DNA of 64,000 nucleotides, taken from Tissierella creatinini (GTDB lineage Bacteria > Bacillota > Clostridia > Tissierellales > Tissierellaceae). The position numbers were made by a program, and so were the translations under genes. The notes under the pieces are model-generated. The model was given only the letters and a program-made list of their open reading frames with translations. It made no database searches and had not been told where the DNA came from. Positions 1-8,632 of this stretch are shown piece by piece. The stretch covers positions 143,559 to 207,558 of the forward strand of contig SUSS01000001.1 in the NCBI GenBank assembly GCA_005046945.1, given 5' to 3'. Positions within the stretch are counted from its first letter, which is position 1. Each line of letters begins with the position of its first letter.

Positions 1-256
1 CACCTCTATCCACTGGAAAGACACCTATCTTTCTTAGGATAAATCCTAAAGCCTTATTTTCAAAGAGTTCTTTCTTAGCCATCCAGTATATCTGTCTTGG
101 AAATATAATGGATATAATTAGAGGATCTAGATTATTAAAATGATTTGAACATATAGCTAGTCTACCTTTCATAGGTACATTTTCAAGCCCTTCAACATCA
201 ATTCTATAAAATATTCTAAGAACTACACTTACTATGAATCTTACTACACTATACAA
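1..256 (-). CDS. plsC: 1-acyl-sn-glycerol-3-phosphate acyltransferase, partial (C-terminus outside window)
   Basis: The first 85 codons are visible. PlsC-family enzymes transfer an acyl chain to the sn-2 position of lysophosphatidate at the membrane during phospholipid synthesis. The catalytic H-x4-D motif is present (SNHFNNLDP, His39 and Asp44), and the later FPVDRG matches the family's glycerol-phosphate binding block. The start is a TTG at 254-256, seven bases after a GAGGGGG ribosome site inside the end of cmk. The cmk-plsC order is common in Clostridia and implies co-transcription. The gene runs off the left edge. Confidence 0.9.
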   Translation of the reverse strand, partial: MYSVVRFIVSVVLRIFYRIDVEGLENVPMKGRLAICSNHFNNLDPLIISIIFPRQIYWMAKKELFENKALGFILRKIGVFPVDRG

Positions 257-257
257 T

Positions 258-923
258 TTATAACCCCCTCTTCACCAAGGAAACGATGAAGTTCACCGAT
301 TCATCTATTGTGTTATTAGTAGTGTCCAATAAGTATGAGCCTTCGGTTCTTACCAGAGGAGCTATTTCTCTATTGCTATCTATATAGTCCCTTCTTTCAA
401 TATCCTTCATAATTTGTTCTAGTGTAATATTAGTTTCACCTTTTTCTAATAATTCCTTATATCTACGCCTGCTTCTTTCTTCAACCGAAGCAGTCACAAA
501 GATTTTAAAGTCTGCATCTGGTAGTACTACAGTAATAATATCCCTTCCATCCATTATTATGGATTTGGCCTTTGCCAAATTCTGTTGAATTCTTACCATG
601 GCTTCCCTAACTTCCTTAATAGCCGCTATATATGAAACATTCTGACTAATAATATTTTGTCTGATTGTTTCATCAACCATTTCTCCATCAAGATATATAT
701 GGTTATCTACAAAATCTATGTCAGTATCTTTCAATAGAGATACGACTTCCTCTGGTTTTTGAGGGTTAAGTCCTTTATTCAAGACTTTTAATGTCAAAGC
801 CCTATACATAGCTCCAGTATCTATATACTCAAACCCTAGTATTTTTGCAGCTAACTTTGATATGGTACTCTTTCCTGATCCAGCAGGCCCATCAACAGCT
901 ACAGAAACGATTCTTTCCCCCAT
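258..923 (-). CDS. cmk: Cytidylate kinase
   Basis: Phosphorylates CMP and dCMP with ATP in the cytoplasm. The 221-residue length is normal for the family. The P-loop GPAGSGKST lies near residues 12-20, followed by DTGAMYRA and, mid-protein, the NMP-binding block MDGRDI. The ATG follows AGGAGG at five bases. The stop is immediately followed by the plsC start, so the two genes are translationally close. A terminator lies between this gene and the upstream flavoprotein gene, so cmk probably has its own promoter in the short leader. Confidence 0.97.
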   Translation of the reverse strand: MGERIVSVAVDGPAGSGKSTISKLAAKILGFEYIDTGAMYRALTLKVLNKGLNPQKPEEVVSLLKDTDIDFVDNHIYLDGEMVDETIRQNIISQNVSYIAAIKEVREAMVRIQQNLAKAKSIIMDGRDIITVVLPDADFKIFVTASVEERSRRRYKELLEKGETNITLEQIMKDIERRDYIDSNREIAPLVRTEGSYLLDTTNNTIDESVNFIVSLVKRGL

Positions 924-940
924 TTTTTCCTCCTATTATT

Positions 941-967
941 AAAAATAAAAAGCCACCTATGGGTGGC
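941..967 (-). terminator. Rho-independent terminator after the flavoprotein gene
   Basis: A 6-bp GC-rich stem (gccacc / ggtggc) with a 4-nt loop is followed on the minus strand by TTTTTATTTTT. It lies between the flavoprotein stop and cmk. Confidence 0.85.
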
Positions 968-1064
968 AATATTAAATCAATACCTTTAATTCTATAATAT
1001 TACCATAATAATTATATATTAAAAGTACCAACTTAACAAGTAATTTGCTTCATTTAGTACATCA

Positions 1065-2282
1065 TCAAACATTTATTCCAGCTAAATATCCAGTAGAAAA
1101 AGCTATTTGTAGATTAAAACCTCCTGTAAGTGCATCTACATCCATGATTTCTCCTGCAAAGAATAGATTTGGAATAAGTTTCGATTCCATGGTAGATGGA
1201 TTTATCTCATTAACTGCTATACCTCCTGAAGTGACTATAGCTTCTTCAATAGGCCTAAAACCCTTAAATTCCATAGGGAAATTCTTTAATACAGAGATTA
1301 ATCTAGCCCTTTCTTCCTTAGTTATCTGATTTACAACCTTTTCAGGATCTATATTAGAATACTCTACAATCCAAGAAATTAATCTTTGGGGAATCAGGTC
1401 ATTAAGGGCATTCTTAAGCTGTTTATTATTATACTTTTCAAAATCCCTAATTATTCTATTATCAAGTTTATCATTATCAAGAGCAGGCTTAAGGTCTAAA
1501 CTCAAGCTTATTTTTTGATTTTTTTTGTGTAAATAGTTGCTAGTTGATAAAACAATTGGACCGGATATACCATAATGAGTAAAGACCATCTCCCCAAATT
1601 CCTCGTGGATAAGCTTTTTCTCATTGTAGGCCTTAAGTGTCACATTCCTAAGAGATAGTCCTTGAAGGTCACTTATCCATGGTGCATTGATTTCTATTGG
1701 AATTAAAGAAGGTTTTAACTCAGTAATAGTGTGACCCAATCGTTTTGCAAATAAATGTCCATCTCCGGTTGAACCTGTAGCAGGATAAGATTTCCCTCCT
1801 GTTGTTATAATGATTTTGTCAAAAACAAGGCTTTCATCACCAATAGTAACTATAAAAGAGCCATTATTATAAATGATCTTATCAACTTTAGAATTAAGGC
1901 GTACATCTACATTGCTATTATTTAAAAATTTAGTAAATGCCTTTATTACATCGCTTGATTTATCACTTTCCGGAAAAATCCTATTTCCCCTCTCAATCTT
2001 AGTCTTTAACCCATAATTATTTAATAGATTAATAATATCATCATTTGTAAAGGAATAAAGACTGCTATAAAGGAAGTTTTTATTAGTAATTATATTATCA
2101 AAAAAATCCTCTATAGGTGCTGCATTTGTTATATTACATCTGCCTTTTCCTGTTATAAAAAGCTTTTTTCCTATTCTTTCATTCTTTTCAATAAGGACCA
2201 CTTCTAATCCTCTTGCGGCTGCTGTACCTGCAGCCATAATACCAGCTGGACCTGCTCCAATAACTCCGACTCTAGTTTTCAT
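1065..2282 (-). CDS. BaiN/HI0933-family NAD(P)/FAD-dependent oxidoreductase
   Basis: A 405-residue flavoprotein of the HI0933/YhiN/BaiN family. The N-terminal dinucleotide-binding motif GVIGAGPAGIMAA and the family block ITGKGRCNITN are clear. Near the C-terminus GEIMDVDALTGGFNLQIA is the usual FAD-contacting end. Some members (BaiN) reduce bile-acid intermediates, but most are of unknown substrate and I would not assign one here. The gene is monocistronic: a terminator lies at each end. About 75 bp upstream of the start is a 30-bp palindromic motif that recurs at 46979. Confidence 0.9.
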   Translation of the reverse strand: MKTRVGVIGAGPAGIMAAGTAAARGLEVVLIEKNERIGKKLFITGKGRCNITNAAPIEDFFDNIITNKNFLYSSLYSFTNDDIINLLNNYGLKTKIERGNRIFPESDKSSDVIKAFTKFLNNSNVDVRLNSKVDKIIYNNGSFIVTIGDESLVFDKIIITTGGKSYPATGSTGDGHLFAKRLGHTITELKPSLIPIEINAPWISDLQGLSLRNVTLKAYNEKKLIHEEFGEMVFTHYGISGPIVLSTSNYLHKKNQKISLSLDLKPALDNDKLDNRIIRDFEKYNNKQLKNALNDLIPQRLISWIVEYSNIDPEKVVNQITKEERARLISVLKNFPMEFKGFRPIEEAIVTSGGIAVNEINPSTMESKLIPNLFFAGEIMDVDALTGGFNLQIAFSTGYLAGINV

Positions 2283-2355
2283 ATTTCCTCACTTTTTATT
2301 TTATTTAAAAATTAAATCAATCTTCTTTATTATAACAATAATTTATGTATATTAC

Positions 2356-2385
2356 TTATCATTTATGATAATATTTGTTATGATA
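2356..2385. promoter_or_regulatory. 30-bp palindromic motif, copy A (possible operator)
   Basis: The block begins with the inverted repeat TATCAT-TT-ATGATA and continues into a second TTATGATA half-site. It matches positions 46979-47008 at 28 of 30 bases. It lies about 75 bp upstream of the flavoprotein start, in AT-rich intergenic DNA. The binding protein is unknown. Confidence 0.45.
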
Positions 2386-2395
2386 TTTTTCACTT

Positions 2396-2427
2396 AAAAA
2401 AACAGGAGTTTTATCTCCTGTTTTTTT
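2396..2427. terminator. Bidirectional-looking terminator after rpiR
   Basis: A 7-bp stem acaggag/ctcctgt with a 6-nt loop is flanked by A and T runs on both sides. On the minus strand it ends the kor-rpiR operon and overlaps the rpiR stop. Confidence 0.9.
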
Positions 2428-3298
2428 AAGATTCTATATTGTTTCCATCATAGACCTTATATTCCTGCCAAATCTTTTCTAACTCTTCAAAGTAGGAGTT
2501 AATATCCACTTTTTTTCTCTCACCTAATGCTATTATAAATGCATTAATTAGACTCATTGGTGCTACAAGTGAATCTACAAAGGAAATCATATCACTCTTA
2601 GCTATTAAAGATATATCAGCTTTACTTGCAGCTGGAGATATAAGACTATCTGTTAGACATATTATGGAACACCCCTTGCTCTTTGCATAGTCAAGGGCTT
2701 CTATAGTTTTCTTAGAATATCTAGGAAAGGTAATTCCCATAACCACATCATTTTTATCTACTTTAACGAGTTGTTCAAAAACATCATTTGGACCAGCAGT
2801 TATAAGCTTTACATTTGAAAACAAAAATCTAAGATAGAAACATAGATAACCTGCTAAAAATGTTGAACTTCTTAAGCCAATTACATAAATGGTATTACTT
2901 TCTAGAAAAAGATCAGCTGATTTCTTTATTGCATTTCTATCTATTTCAGATATAGTCTTCTTGATATTATCGATATCATTTTCCATAACCTTTGCATAAT
3001 CATGATCGCCTTTACCAAGACCTTCAGCTATAGACATTCTTTGGACTGTAGTTAATTTATTCTTTACTACTTCTTGCAGTTCCTTCTGCAATTCCCTATA
3101 TCCACTATACCCTAAGGTATTTGCGAATCTCACTACTGTAGATTCACTGATGTTTAAAGTTTTTCCTAAAGATGAAGCAGTCATAAAGGCCGCCTTATCA
3201 TAGTTGTTAATCATATATTCTGCAATAATTCTTTGACCCTTACTCATTCTGTTGAAATTACCTTGAATGGTTTTTAAAAGATTTGGTTTATCGTTCAT
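2426..3298 (-). CDS. MurR/RpiR-family transcriptional regulator
   Basis: A 290-residue regulator with an N-terminal HTH_6 domain (about residues 1-77, including the helix around LNISESTVVRFANTLG) and a C-terminal SIS sugar-phosphate-binding domain (about 125-260, YVIGLRSSTFLAGYL). It starts 13 bp after the korC stop, so it is the last gene of the kor operon. RpiR proteins normally sense phosphosugars; why one is co-transcribed with an oxoacid oxidoreductase is not evident from sequence. The start follows GAGGGTG. Confidence 0.9.
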   Translation of the reverse strand: MNDKPNLLKTIQGNFNRMSKGQRIIAEYMINNYDKAAFMTASSLGKTLNISESTVVRFANTLGYSGYRELQKELQEVVKNKLTTVQRMSIAEGLGKGDHDYAKVMENDIDNIKKTISEIDRNAIKKSADLFLESNTIYVIGLRSSTFLAGYLCFYLRFLFSNVKLITAGPNDVFEQLVKVDKNDVVMGITFPRYSKKTIEALDYAKSKGCSIICLTDSLISPAASKADISLIAKSDMISFVDSLVAPMSLINAFIIALGERKKVDINSYFEELEKIWQEYKVYDGNNIES

Positions 3299-3311
3299 TA
3301 ATTTTCACCCT

Positions 3312-3839
3312 CTAGTCTAATAACTTAAATCCCTCAGTTAACGCAGCTTTATTCAGGTCTTCTGTCCCTTTTGGAACTCTAGTCAGTACAGCCTTTTCTA
3401 AAGATTCATTACTAACTATATTAGTAATCACATTAATTATTCCCAATGCTACAATATTGGCTACCATGGGTTTATTTAATTTTGTAACGGCAATGTTTAT
3501 TATAGGTACCCTATAAACTTTGATATCTTGCCTCTCAGGTAATTCTATAGATTCATCAATTATCAATATTCCCCCACTTCTTAAATCCTTAAGATATTTA
3601 TCGCATGATACTTGGGTAAGCGAAAGCAAAACATCGCATTTATTTACCTTTGGATAATCGATTTCAGCTTTATCTATGATAACTTCTGACTTACTAGCCC
3701 CTCCTCTTGCTTCCGGACCATAGGACTGTGATTGAACTGCATTAAGTCCATCAATAATAGCTGCTTCCGCAAGAATTATACCTCCCGTAATAAGACCTTG
3801 ACCACCAGAACCTGATAATCTAAATTCTACACGTTCCAT
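3312..3839 (-). CDS. korC: 2-oxoacid:ferredoxin oxidoreductase, gamma subunit
   Basis: The 175-residue gamma subunit of a four-subunit 2-oxoacid:ferredoxin oxidoreductase. The N-terminus contains the family nucleotide-like loop LSGSGGQGLITGG, then SYGPEARGG. The complex oxidatively decarboxylates 2-oxoacids to acyl-CoA with ferredoxin reduction. The D-A-B-C arrangement and separate delta ferredoxin point to the KorABCD (2-oxoglutarate) type, but the substrate could also be a branched-chain oxoacid. The gene follows korB by one base and precedes rpiR. Confidence 0.9.
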   Translation of the reverse strand: MERVEFRLSGSGGQGLITGGIILAEAAIIDGLNAVQSQSYGPEARGGASKSEVIIDKAEIDYPKVNKCDVLLSLTQVSCDKYLKDLRSGGILIIDESIELPERQDIKVYRVPIINIAVTKLNKPMVANIVALGIINVITNIVSNESLEKAVLTRVPKGTEDLNKAALTEGFKLLD

Positions 3840-3840
3840 G

Positions 3841-4662
3841 CTAATCCTCCTTTGCCATTGATTTAATCAATTCATCATAAAGCTGTGTAAATTCTGGCTT
3901 CGGACTATTGTGAAACTCCCCTACAACAATTTTTCCTTCACGTTCTTCATCTGATAATTTATTATAGGCTACTGTATTTATTGAATGATCCCTTAGATAA
4001 GTAAGCATTTGTACGGCATCGCCTTTTTTATTTTTTCTTCCATAATAAGTTGGACATGAGGTAATTGTTTCAATTAAGGAAAATCCCTTGTTTTTTATTC
4101 CATTTTCCACCTGCTTTTGTATCATATTAGGAGAATAGATAGTACTCCTCGCAATATATGTGGCACCTGCTCCTTTTACTAGGTCACATAAGTCGAAGGT
4201 ATTATCTAAATTACCATAAGGGGCAGTTGTAGCTTTATCGCCACAAGGTGTAGTAGGTGAATACTGTCCACCGGTCATACCGTAGATATTGTTATTGTAT
4301 ACAATTGTTGTTATATCAATATTTCGTCTAGATGCATGGATAAGGTGATTACCTCCTATAGCTGAAGCATCCCCATCACCACTTATTACTATTACATTAA
4401 GCTTCGGATTTGCAAGTTTTATCCCAGTGGCAAAAGCCAATGCCCTACCATGAGTTGTATGTATGGTATTAAAATCTAAATAACCAGATGCTCTAGAAGA
4501 ACATCCAATTCCTGATACTACACACACATCATCCTTTTTAAGTCCTAATGAATCTATGGCCTTTACTATAGCCCTAGTTACTATACCATTACCACATCCG
4601 GAACACCATATATGAGGCAGATTTTCTTGTCTAAAATAATCGTTTACCAATTGACTAGGCAT
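3841..4662 (-). CDS. korB: 2-oxoacid:ferredoxin oxidoreductase, beta (TPP-binding) subunit
   Basis: The beta subunit binds thiamine pyrophosphate. It shows HIWCSGCGNGI near the N-terminus, the TPP/Mg motif GDGDASAIGGNH and YNNNIYGMTGGQ. I place the start at ATG 4662 (MPSQLVND) because AAGGAGGGG sits four bases upstream. A start nine codons earlier is possible but lacks a ribosome site. The start lies inside the last codons of korA (8-nt overlap), indicating translational coupling in the korDABC operon. Confidence 0.93.
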   Translation of the reverse strand: MPSQLVNDYFRQENLPHIWCSGCGNGIVTRAIVKAIDSLGLKKDDVCVVSGIGCSSRASGYLDFNTIHTTHGRALAFATGIKLANPKLNVIVISGDGDASAIGGNHLIHASRRNIDITTIVYNNNIYGMTGGQYSPTTPCGDKATTAPYGNLDNTFDLCDLVKGAGATYIARSTIYSPNMIQKQVENGIKNKGFSLIETITSCPTYYGRKNKKGDAVQMLTYLRDHSINTVAYNKLSDEEREGKIVVGEFHNSPKPEFTQLYDELIKSMAKED

Positions 4663-5791
4663 TATGCCCCTCCTTGACAATAGCTTCAATTTCTTCAGGT
4701 TTTATAATATCACCATTTATCTTTCCATATTTTTCCACAAGAGTATTCTTACCAGCAATTCTATCAACCTCTAAGAAATACTGTCCTGAATTCATCTCTA
4801 CTACGATAATCCTTTTAACATTCTTAGAAAGTTCTAAAAGCTGCTTCTCAGGAGAAGGCCATATTGTAATAGGTCTAAACATTCCAACTTTATAGCCCTC
4901 AGCTCTTAAATCATTGATCGCTTTTTTCGCAGATCTTGATGTTGCTCCAAATGCAACTATAGCTATATCTGCATCTTCAAGAAGGTACTCATCATAAGTT
5001 ACTATATCATCTACATTATTTTCAATCTTGGATGTGAGTCTATTCACAAGTTCTTCTGCTACATTTTCATTACCTGTTGGAAATCCTGTTTCCTTATGAA
5101 CCAATCCGGTTATATGGTATCTATAACCCTCACCAAAGCTTGCCATCGATGGAACTATTTCACCCTCTCTAACAGCATACGCTAAATATTTTTCAGGTGG
5201 ACAAGATGGCTTTTTTCTATCTATAATCTCAATTTTAGAATTGTCATCTATATCAATTTTTTCTCTCATATGTCCAATAATTTCATCAAGTAGCAATATG
5301 ACAGGAGTCCTATATTTTTCAGCTAGATTAAAGGCTCTTACGGTAATCTCATATATTTCCTTAACTGAATTTGGATAAAGGGCTATAATCGAATGGTCTC
5401 CATGAGTACCCCACCTAGCTTGCATAATATCCCCTTGAGCAGGTGATGTTGGGAGACCTGTGCTAGGTCCAACTCTTTGAACATTTACAATTACACATGG
5501 TATCTCAGCAATAATTGCATACCCAATATTTTCTTGTTTTAAGCTAAAACCAGGACCAGAAGTTGCAGTCATAGACTTTAACCCTGCTACTGATGCCCCT
5601 ATAATAGTAGCCATTCCCCCTATTTCATCCTCCATTTGAATGAACTTTCCACCCACTTTAGGAAGCTCAAGAGCTGAAATTTCTGCAATTTCAGTGGAAG
5701 GAGTAATAGGATAACCTGCATAAAACTTCATTCCGGCCTTTAAAGCTCCTTCTACACAAGCTTCATTTCCTTGCATAAGTCTCACAGTCAT
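4655..5791 (-). CDS. korA: 2-oxoacid:ferredoxin oxidoreductase, alpha subunit
   Basis: The alpha subunit carries the pyrimidine-binding and transketolase C-terminal domains. It shows GNEACVEGALKAGMKFYAGY at the N-terminus, TSGPGFSLKQENIGYA and the later PTSPAQGDIMQARWGTHGD. The start is placed at ATG 5791 (MTVRLMQGN): TGGGAG lies nine bases upstream, and the korD stop ends just before it. The resulting protein is 378 residues, normal for KorA. Together with korD, korB and korC it forms one operon feeding reduced ferredoxin to anaerobic metabolism. Confidence 0.93.
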   Translation of the reverse strand: MTVRLMQGNEACVEGALKAGMKFYAGYPITPSTEIAEISALELPKVGGKFIQMEDEIGGMATIIGASVAGLKSMTATSGPGFSLKQENIGYAIIAEIPCVIVNVQRVGPSTGLPTSPAQGDIMQARWGTHGDHSIIALYPNSVKEIYEITVRAFNLAEKYRTPVILLLDEIIGHMREKIDIDDNSKIEIIDRKKPSCPPEKYLAYAVREGEIVPSMASFGEGYRYHITGLVHKETGFPTGNENVAEELVNRLTSKIENNVDDIVTYDEYLLEDADIAIVAFGATSRSAKKAINDLRAEGYKVGMFRPITIWPSPEKQLLELSKNVKRIIVVEMNSGQYFLEVDRIAGKNTLVEKYGKINGDIIKPEEIEAIVKEGHNA

Positions 5792-5792
5792 A

Positions 5793-5993
5793 TTATCTAT
5801 CTCCCAACCATATGGCATAGTCTGGACATCTTAACTCACATTGACCACATTTAATACATGCATTGATGTTTTTTATATGTATCTTCTCATCTTTTAAGTC
5901 CAAAACATCCTTAGGACAAAAAGCAACACAAATACCACATCCTTTGCACCATTCCAAGTTTACAGTTACTACCTTTTCAGTATTAGTCGGCAT
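5793..5993 (-). CDS. korD: 2-oxoacid:ferredoxin oxidoreductase, delta (4Fe-4S ferredoxin) subunit
   Basis: A 66-residue dicluster ferredoxin. The two Cys motifs CKGCGICVAFCP and CIKCGQCELRCP bind two [4Fe-4S] clusters and pass electrons out of the oxidoreductase. The start is ATG 5993 after AGGGGG at six bases; longer readings add a hydrophobic stretch without a ribosome site. It is the first gene of the kor operon and lies downstream of a SigA-type promoter at 6052-6080. Confidence 0.92.
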   Translation of the reverse strand: MPTNTEKVVTVNLEWCKGCGICVAFCPKDVLDLKDEKIHIKNINACIKCGQCELRCPDYAIWLGDR

Positions 5994-6051
5994 AATGTAC
6001 CCCCTAGTATAAACAACTAAACACTTAATAACAACTACATTTATTAATAAA

Positions 6052-6080
6052 ATAATATCAAAACATAGTATCATTTGCAA
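6052..6080 (-). promoter_or_regulatory. SigA-type promoter for korDABC-rpiR
   Basis: On the minus strand TTGCAA is followed after 17 bp by TATTAT. It lies between the mnmM stop and korD and leaves a leader of about 50 nt. Confidence 0.55.
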
Positions 6081-6099
6081 GTTTTGTTTCAATTATTTA

Positions 6100-6693
6100 T
6101 CATTTGAAGGATTTATTGCTTTTACCGCTTTTTTCAAGACAAAATAAAACAGGTGGGTTATTGGATTGATTTATAAAATCATACTTAAGTACATTAAATG
6201 ATTTCTGATCTAACGTTAGAAATAACCCTCCTAGAGCTTGTTTTTCTTCAGGTCCACCAACATGTCCCACATAAACAGTTACTACAAGTAGACCATTATA
6301 ATTAAGTAGTTCTAATGCTTGTTTAATACTATTTATAGTACTTATACTGTTGGTCTTAATGGATTTATCCCCCTTAGGAAGATAACCCAGATTATATATT
6401 ATAAAGTTCAATTTTTCATCTATATATTGATGAATATTCTCGTGGGAATCATTGAACAAAACTACATTTTCGATTGAATTCTCCTTAGTTAATAATTCCT
6501 TAGTAGATTTTATTGCCTTTTTTTGAATATCAAAACCATATACTTTTCCTTCATTACCAACCATTTTGGATAAAAATAAAGTATCATTACCATTGCCTAC
6601 AGTACAATCTAGTACTATGTCTCCAGGTTTAACATGATTTTCTATAAGGTTTTTTACGATTTCTCCAGTATTGATAATCTTCTGGTAGCTCAT
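6100..6693 (-). CDS. mnmM: tRNA (mnm5s2U34) methyltransferase, MnmM/YtqB family
   Basis: A 197-residue class I SAM-dependent methyltransferase. The SAM loop DCTVGNGNDTLFLS and the MnmM signature YNLGYLPKGDK are both visible. In Bacillus the family completes mnm5s2U at the wobble position of tRNA, acting without the MnmC methyltransferase domain. The ATG follows TTAGGAGG. It begins 12 bp after rluB, so the two are likely co-transcribed. Confidence 0.85.
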   Translation of the reverse strand: MSYQKIINTGEIVKNLIENHVKPGDIVLDCTVGNGNDTLFLSKMVGNEGKVYGFDIQKKAIKSTKELLTKENSIENVVLFNDSHENIHQYIDEKLNFIIYNLGYLPKGDKSIKTNSISTINSIKQALELLNYNGLLVVTVYVGHVGGPEEKQALGGLFLTLDQKSFNVLKYDFINQSNNPPVLFCLEKSGKSNKSFK

Positions 6694-6705
6694 AATTCCT
6701 CCTAA

Positions 6706-7413
6706 CTAAAGAGACATTAAATATTCTATCTCTTCATCATTTAAAAATCTCCAGTTTCCAATATTCAAACCTCCAAGTTCTATTTCCCCTATAGATACTC
6801 TTTTAAGCTTCTTAACAGGATGGCCTACCGCTTCACACATCTTTTTTACTTGTCTATTTCTTCCTTCATGAATCACTATATCCAATATAGAGTCAGTATC
6901 ATACCTTTTAGATATCTTAACTTTAGCTGGATGTGTCTTCTTACCATCAATAAAAACTCCGTTTCTTAAAGTATCTAATTCTTTTTTATTAGGAACTCCT
7001 TCGACTATGGCAATATACTTCTTATCTACTTTGTTACTTGGATGAGTAAGTTTGTATGCTAAGTCTCCATCATTTGACAATAGAAGAAGTCCAGTAGTAT
7101 CAGCATCAAGTCTTCCTACAGGATATATACGCTCTCTTACTCCTTCAATTAAATCTGTTACAACTCTTCTTCCCTTTTCATCCTTAAGACTAGATACATA
7201 ACCTACAGGCTTATTTAACATAATATATACTTTATTTGTTTCAAGCATTATATTTTTATCATCAACAATTATTTTATCTGCCCTTGGGTCAATAATCGTT
7301 CCAAGTTCTGTTATTACTCTATTATTAACCTTAACTCTCCCCTCTTTTATCATCTCTTCAGACTTTCTTCTAGAAGCAACACCTGATAAAGCCATATACT
7401 TTTGTAATCTCAT
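6706..7413 (-). CDS. rluB: 23S rRNA pseudouridine synthase, RsuA/RluB family
   Basis: A 235-residue RsuA-family enzyme with an N-terminal S4 RNA-binding domain (about residues 1-60) and a catalytic domain. The catalytic Asp is in GRLDADTTGLLLLSND. The block GRNRQVKKMCEAVGH near residue 190 is typical of the RluB/RsuA branch. It modifies 23S rRNA around the peptidyl transferase centre, by family. The order scpA-scpB-(dac)-rluB is common in Clostridia. Confidence 0.92.
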   Translation of the reverse strand: MRLQKYMALSGVASRRKSEEMIKEGRVKVNNRVITELGTIIDPRADKIIVDDKNIMLETNKVYIMLNKPVGYVSSLKDEKGRRVVTDLIEGVRERIYPVGRLDADTTGLLLLSNDGDLAYKLTHPSNKVDKKYIAIVEGVPNKKELDTLRNGVFIDGKKTHPAKVKISKRYDTDSILDIVIHEGRNRQVKKMCEAVGHPVKKLKRVSIGEIELGGLNIGNWRFLNDEEIEYLMSL

Positions 7414-7453
7414 TATTATCTCTCCTCATGCCTAATTAAGCTAATTCTATCTT

Positions 7454-8581
7454 TTATTTATGTTTTTGTAAATATTGATTATCTGCTGAATCCTTTAAGT
7501 TATCCATAATTCGTTTAAAAAATGATTTTTTCTTAATACTTTGCCCTGCAACTATTCTATCCTTTCCAATTAATCTACCATTTAAAAATACTTCAACATA
7601 ACCTATAACTTCTCCTTTATTAACTGGAGCTTTTATAGATTTATCCAACACAATATCGATTTTAATGTTCTTCTTTTCTTTTTGGGTCAATGGATAATAA
7701 AATCCCTCTTCTGAAATAACAGCTAATTTATCTTTTTCTCCATCTATAACATCAGTGATAGATATTTGTTGATTTTCATCATAGATTCTATATATTTTGT
7801 AATTTTCAAATCCATAATCTAAGAGACTATAGTTATCATTAAACCAATTTGGAGCATTAAGACTTACTGCAATAAGCCTCATATTATCCCTAGATGCACT
7901 TGATACGAGGCATCTGCCTGATCTAGTTGTATAACCGGTTTTCCCTCCGTCTCCACCATTATATTCCCAAAGGGTTTTATTCTTATTTACATAATAGTTA
8001 TTTGCCTCCCGTTCTCCCTTATAAATTTTAGCGCTAAATATTTCACAAAATTCTCTGCTCTTAAATGCAGCTCTTGTAATTAGTCCTAAGTCGTAAGCAC
8101 TTGAATAATGATTGTCATTATGTAGCCCATGAGGATTCATAAAACTAGTATCTAATGCTCCCAGAGCTCTAGCTTTATTATTCATTTCATCTATAAAACC
8201 CTCTAGACTACCACTAATATGATTCGCTATAGCAACTGCTGAATCGTTTCCAGATCTGAGTATTAGCCCATATACCAATTCCCTAAGAATTACTTTCTCA
8301 CCTAACTTTAAATATATGCTAGACCCTTCAATTCCTATACTTTCTTCATCTATTGTTACTACATCTTCTAAATTTCCTTTTTCTATAGCTAACAATGCAG
8401 TCATAATCTTAGTTGTACTGGCCATTGGCATTCTCTGGTGTGAATTACTTTCCAATAAAACACGTCCAGAATTCTCCTCCATAAGTACGTAGCTTTGACC
8501 ACTTAGATTATGATTTGCTGCATTAACTGAGTTCCCAACTAGTAGATTGATGAATATTATAATACAGATTAACTTTTTCAT
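7454..8581 (-). CDS. Serine-type D-Ala-D-Ala carboxypeptidase (S11 family)
   Basis: A 375-residue S11 penicillin-binding protein that trims peptidoglycan stem peptides outside the membrane. It has an N-terminal signal peptide (about residues 1-21, ending AAN). The three active-site motifs are STTK (Ser55), SGN (110-112) and KTG (214-216), followed by the C-terminal beta-rich PBP5-type domain. The C-terminus has a basic stretch (IKKKSFFKRIMD) that may act as an amphipathic membrane anchor. It is a paralogue of the dacF-like gene at 10567. A terminator separates it from scpB. Confidence 0.92.
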   Translation of the reverse strand: MKKLICIIIFINLLVGNSVNAANHNLSGQSYVLMEENSGRVLLESNSHQRMPMASTTKIMTALLAIEKGNLEDVVTIDEESIGIEGSSIYLKLGEKVILRELVYGLILRSGNDSAVAIANHISGSLEGFIDEMNNKARALGALDTSFMNPHGLHNDNHYSSAYDLGLITRAAFKSREFCEIFSAKIYKGEREANNYYVNKNKTLWEYNGGDGGKTGYTTRSGRCLVSSASRDNMRLIAVSLNAPNWFNDNYSLLDYGFENYKIYRIYDENQQISITDVIDGEKDKLAVISEEGFYYPLTQKEKKNIKIDIVLDKSIKAPVNKGEVIGYVEVFLNGRLIGKDRIVAGQSIKKKSFFKRIMDNLKDSADNQYLQKHK

Positions 8582-8596
8582 GAAAACCCCTCCATT

Positions 8597-8632
8597 AAAA
8601 AACAGGAATAATATTATTATATTATTCCTGTT
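8597..8632 (-). terminator. Terminator after scpB
   Basis: A 13-bp inverted repeat (aacaggaataata / tattattcctgtt) with a 6-nt loop is followed on the minus strand by a T-run. The stem includes the end of the scpB coding sequence. Confidence 0.8.
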
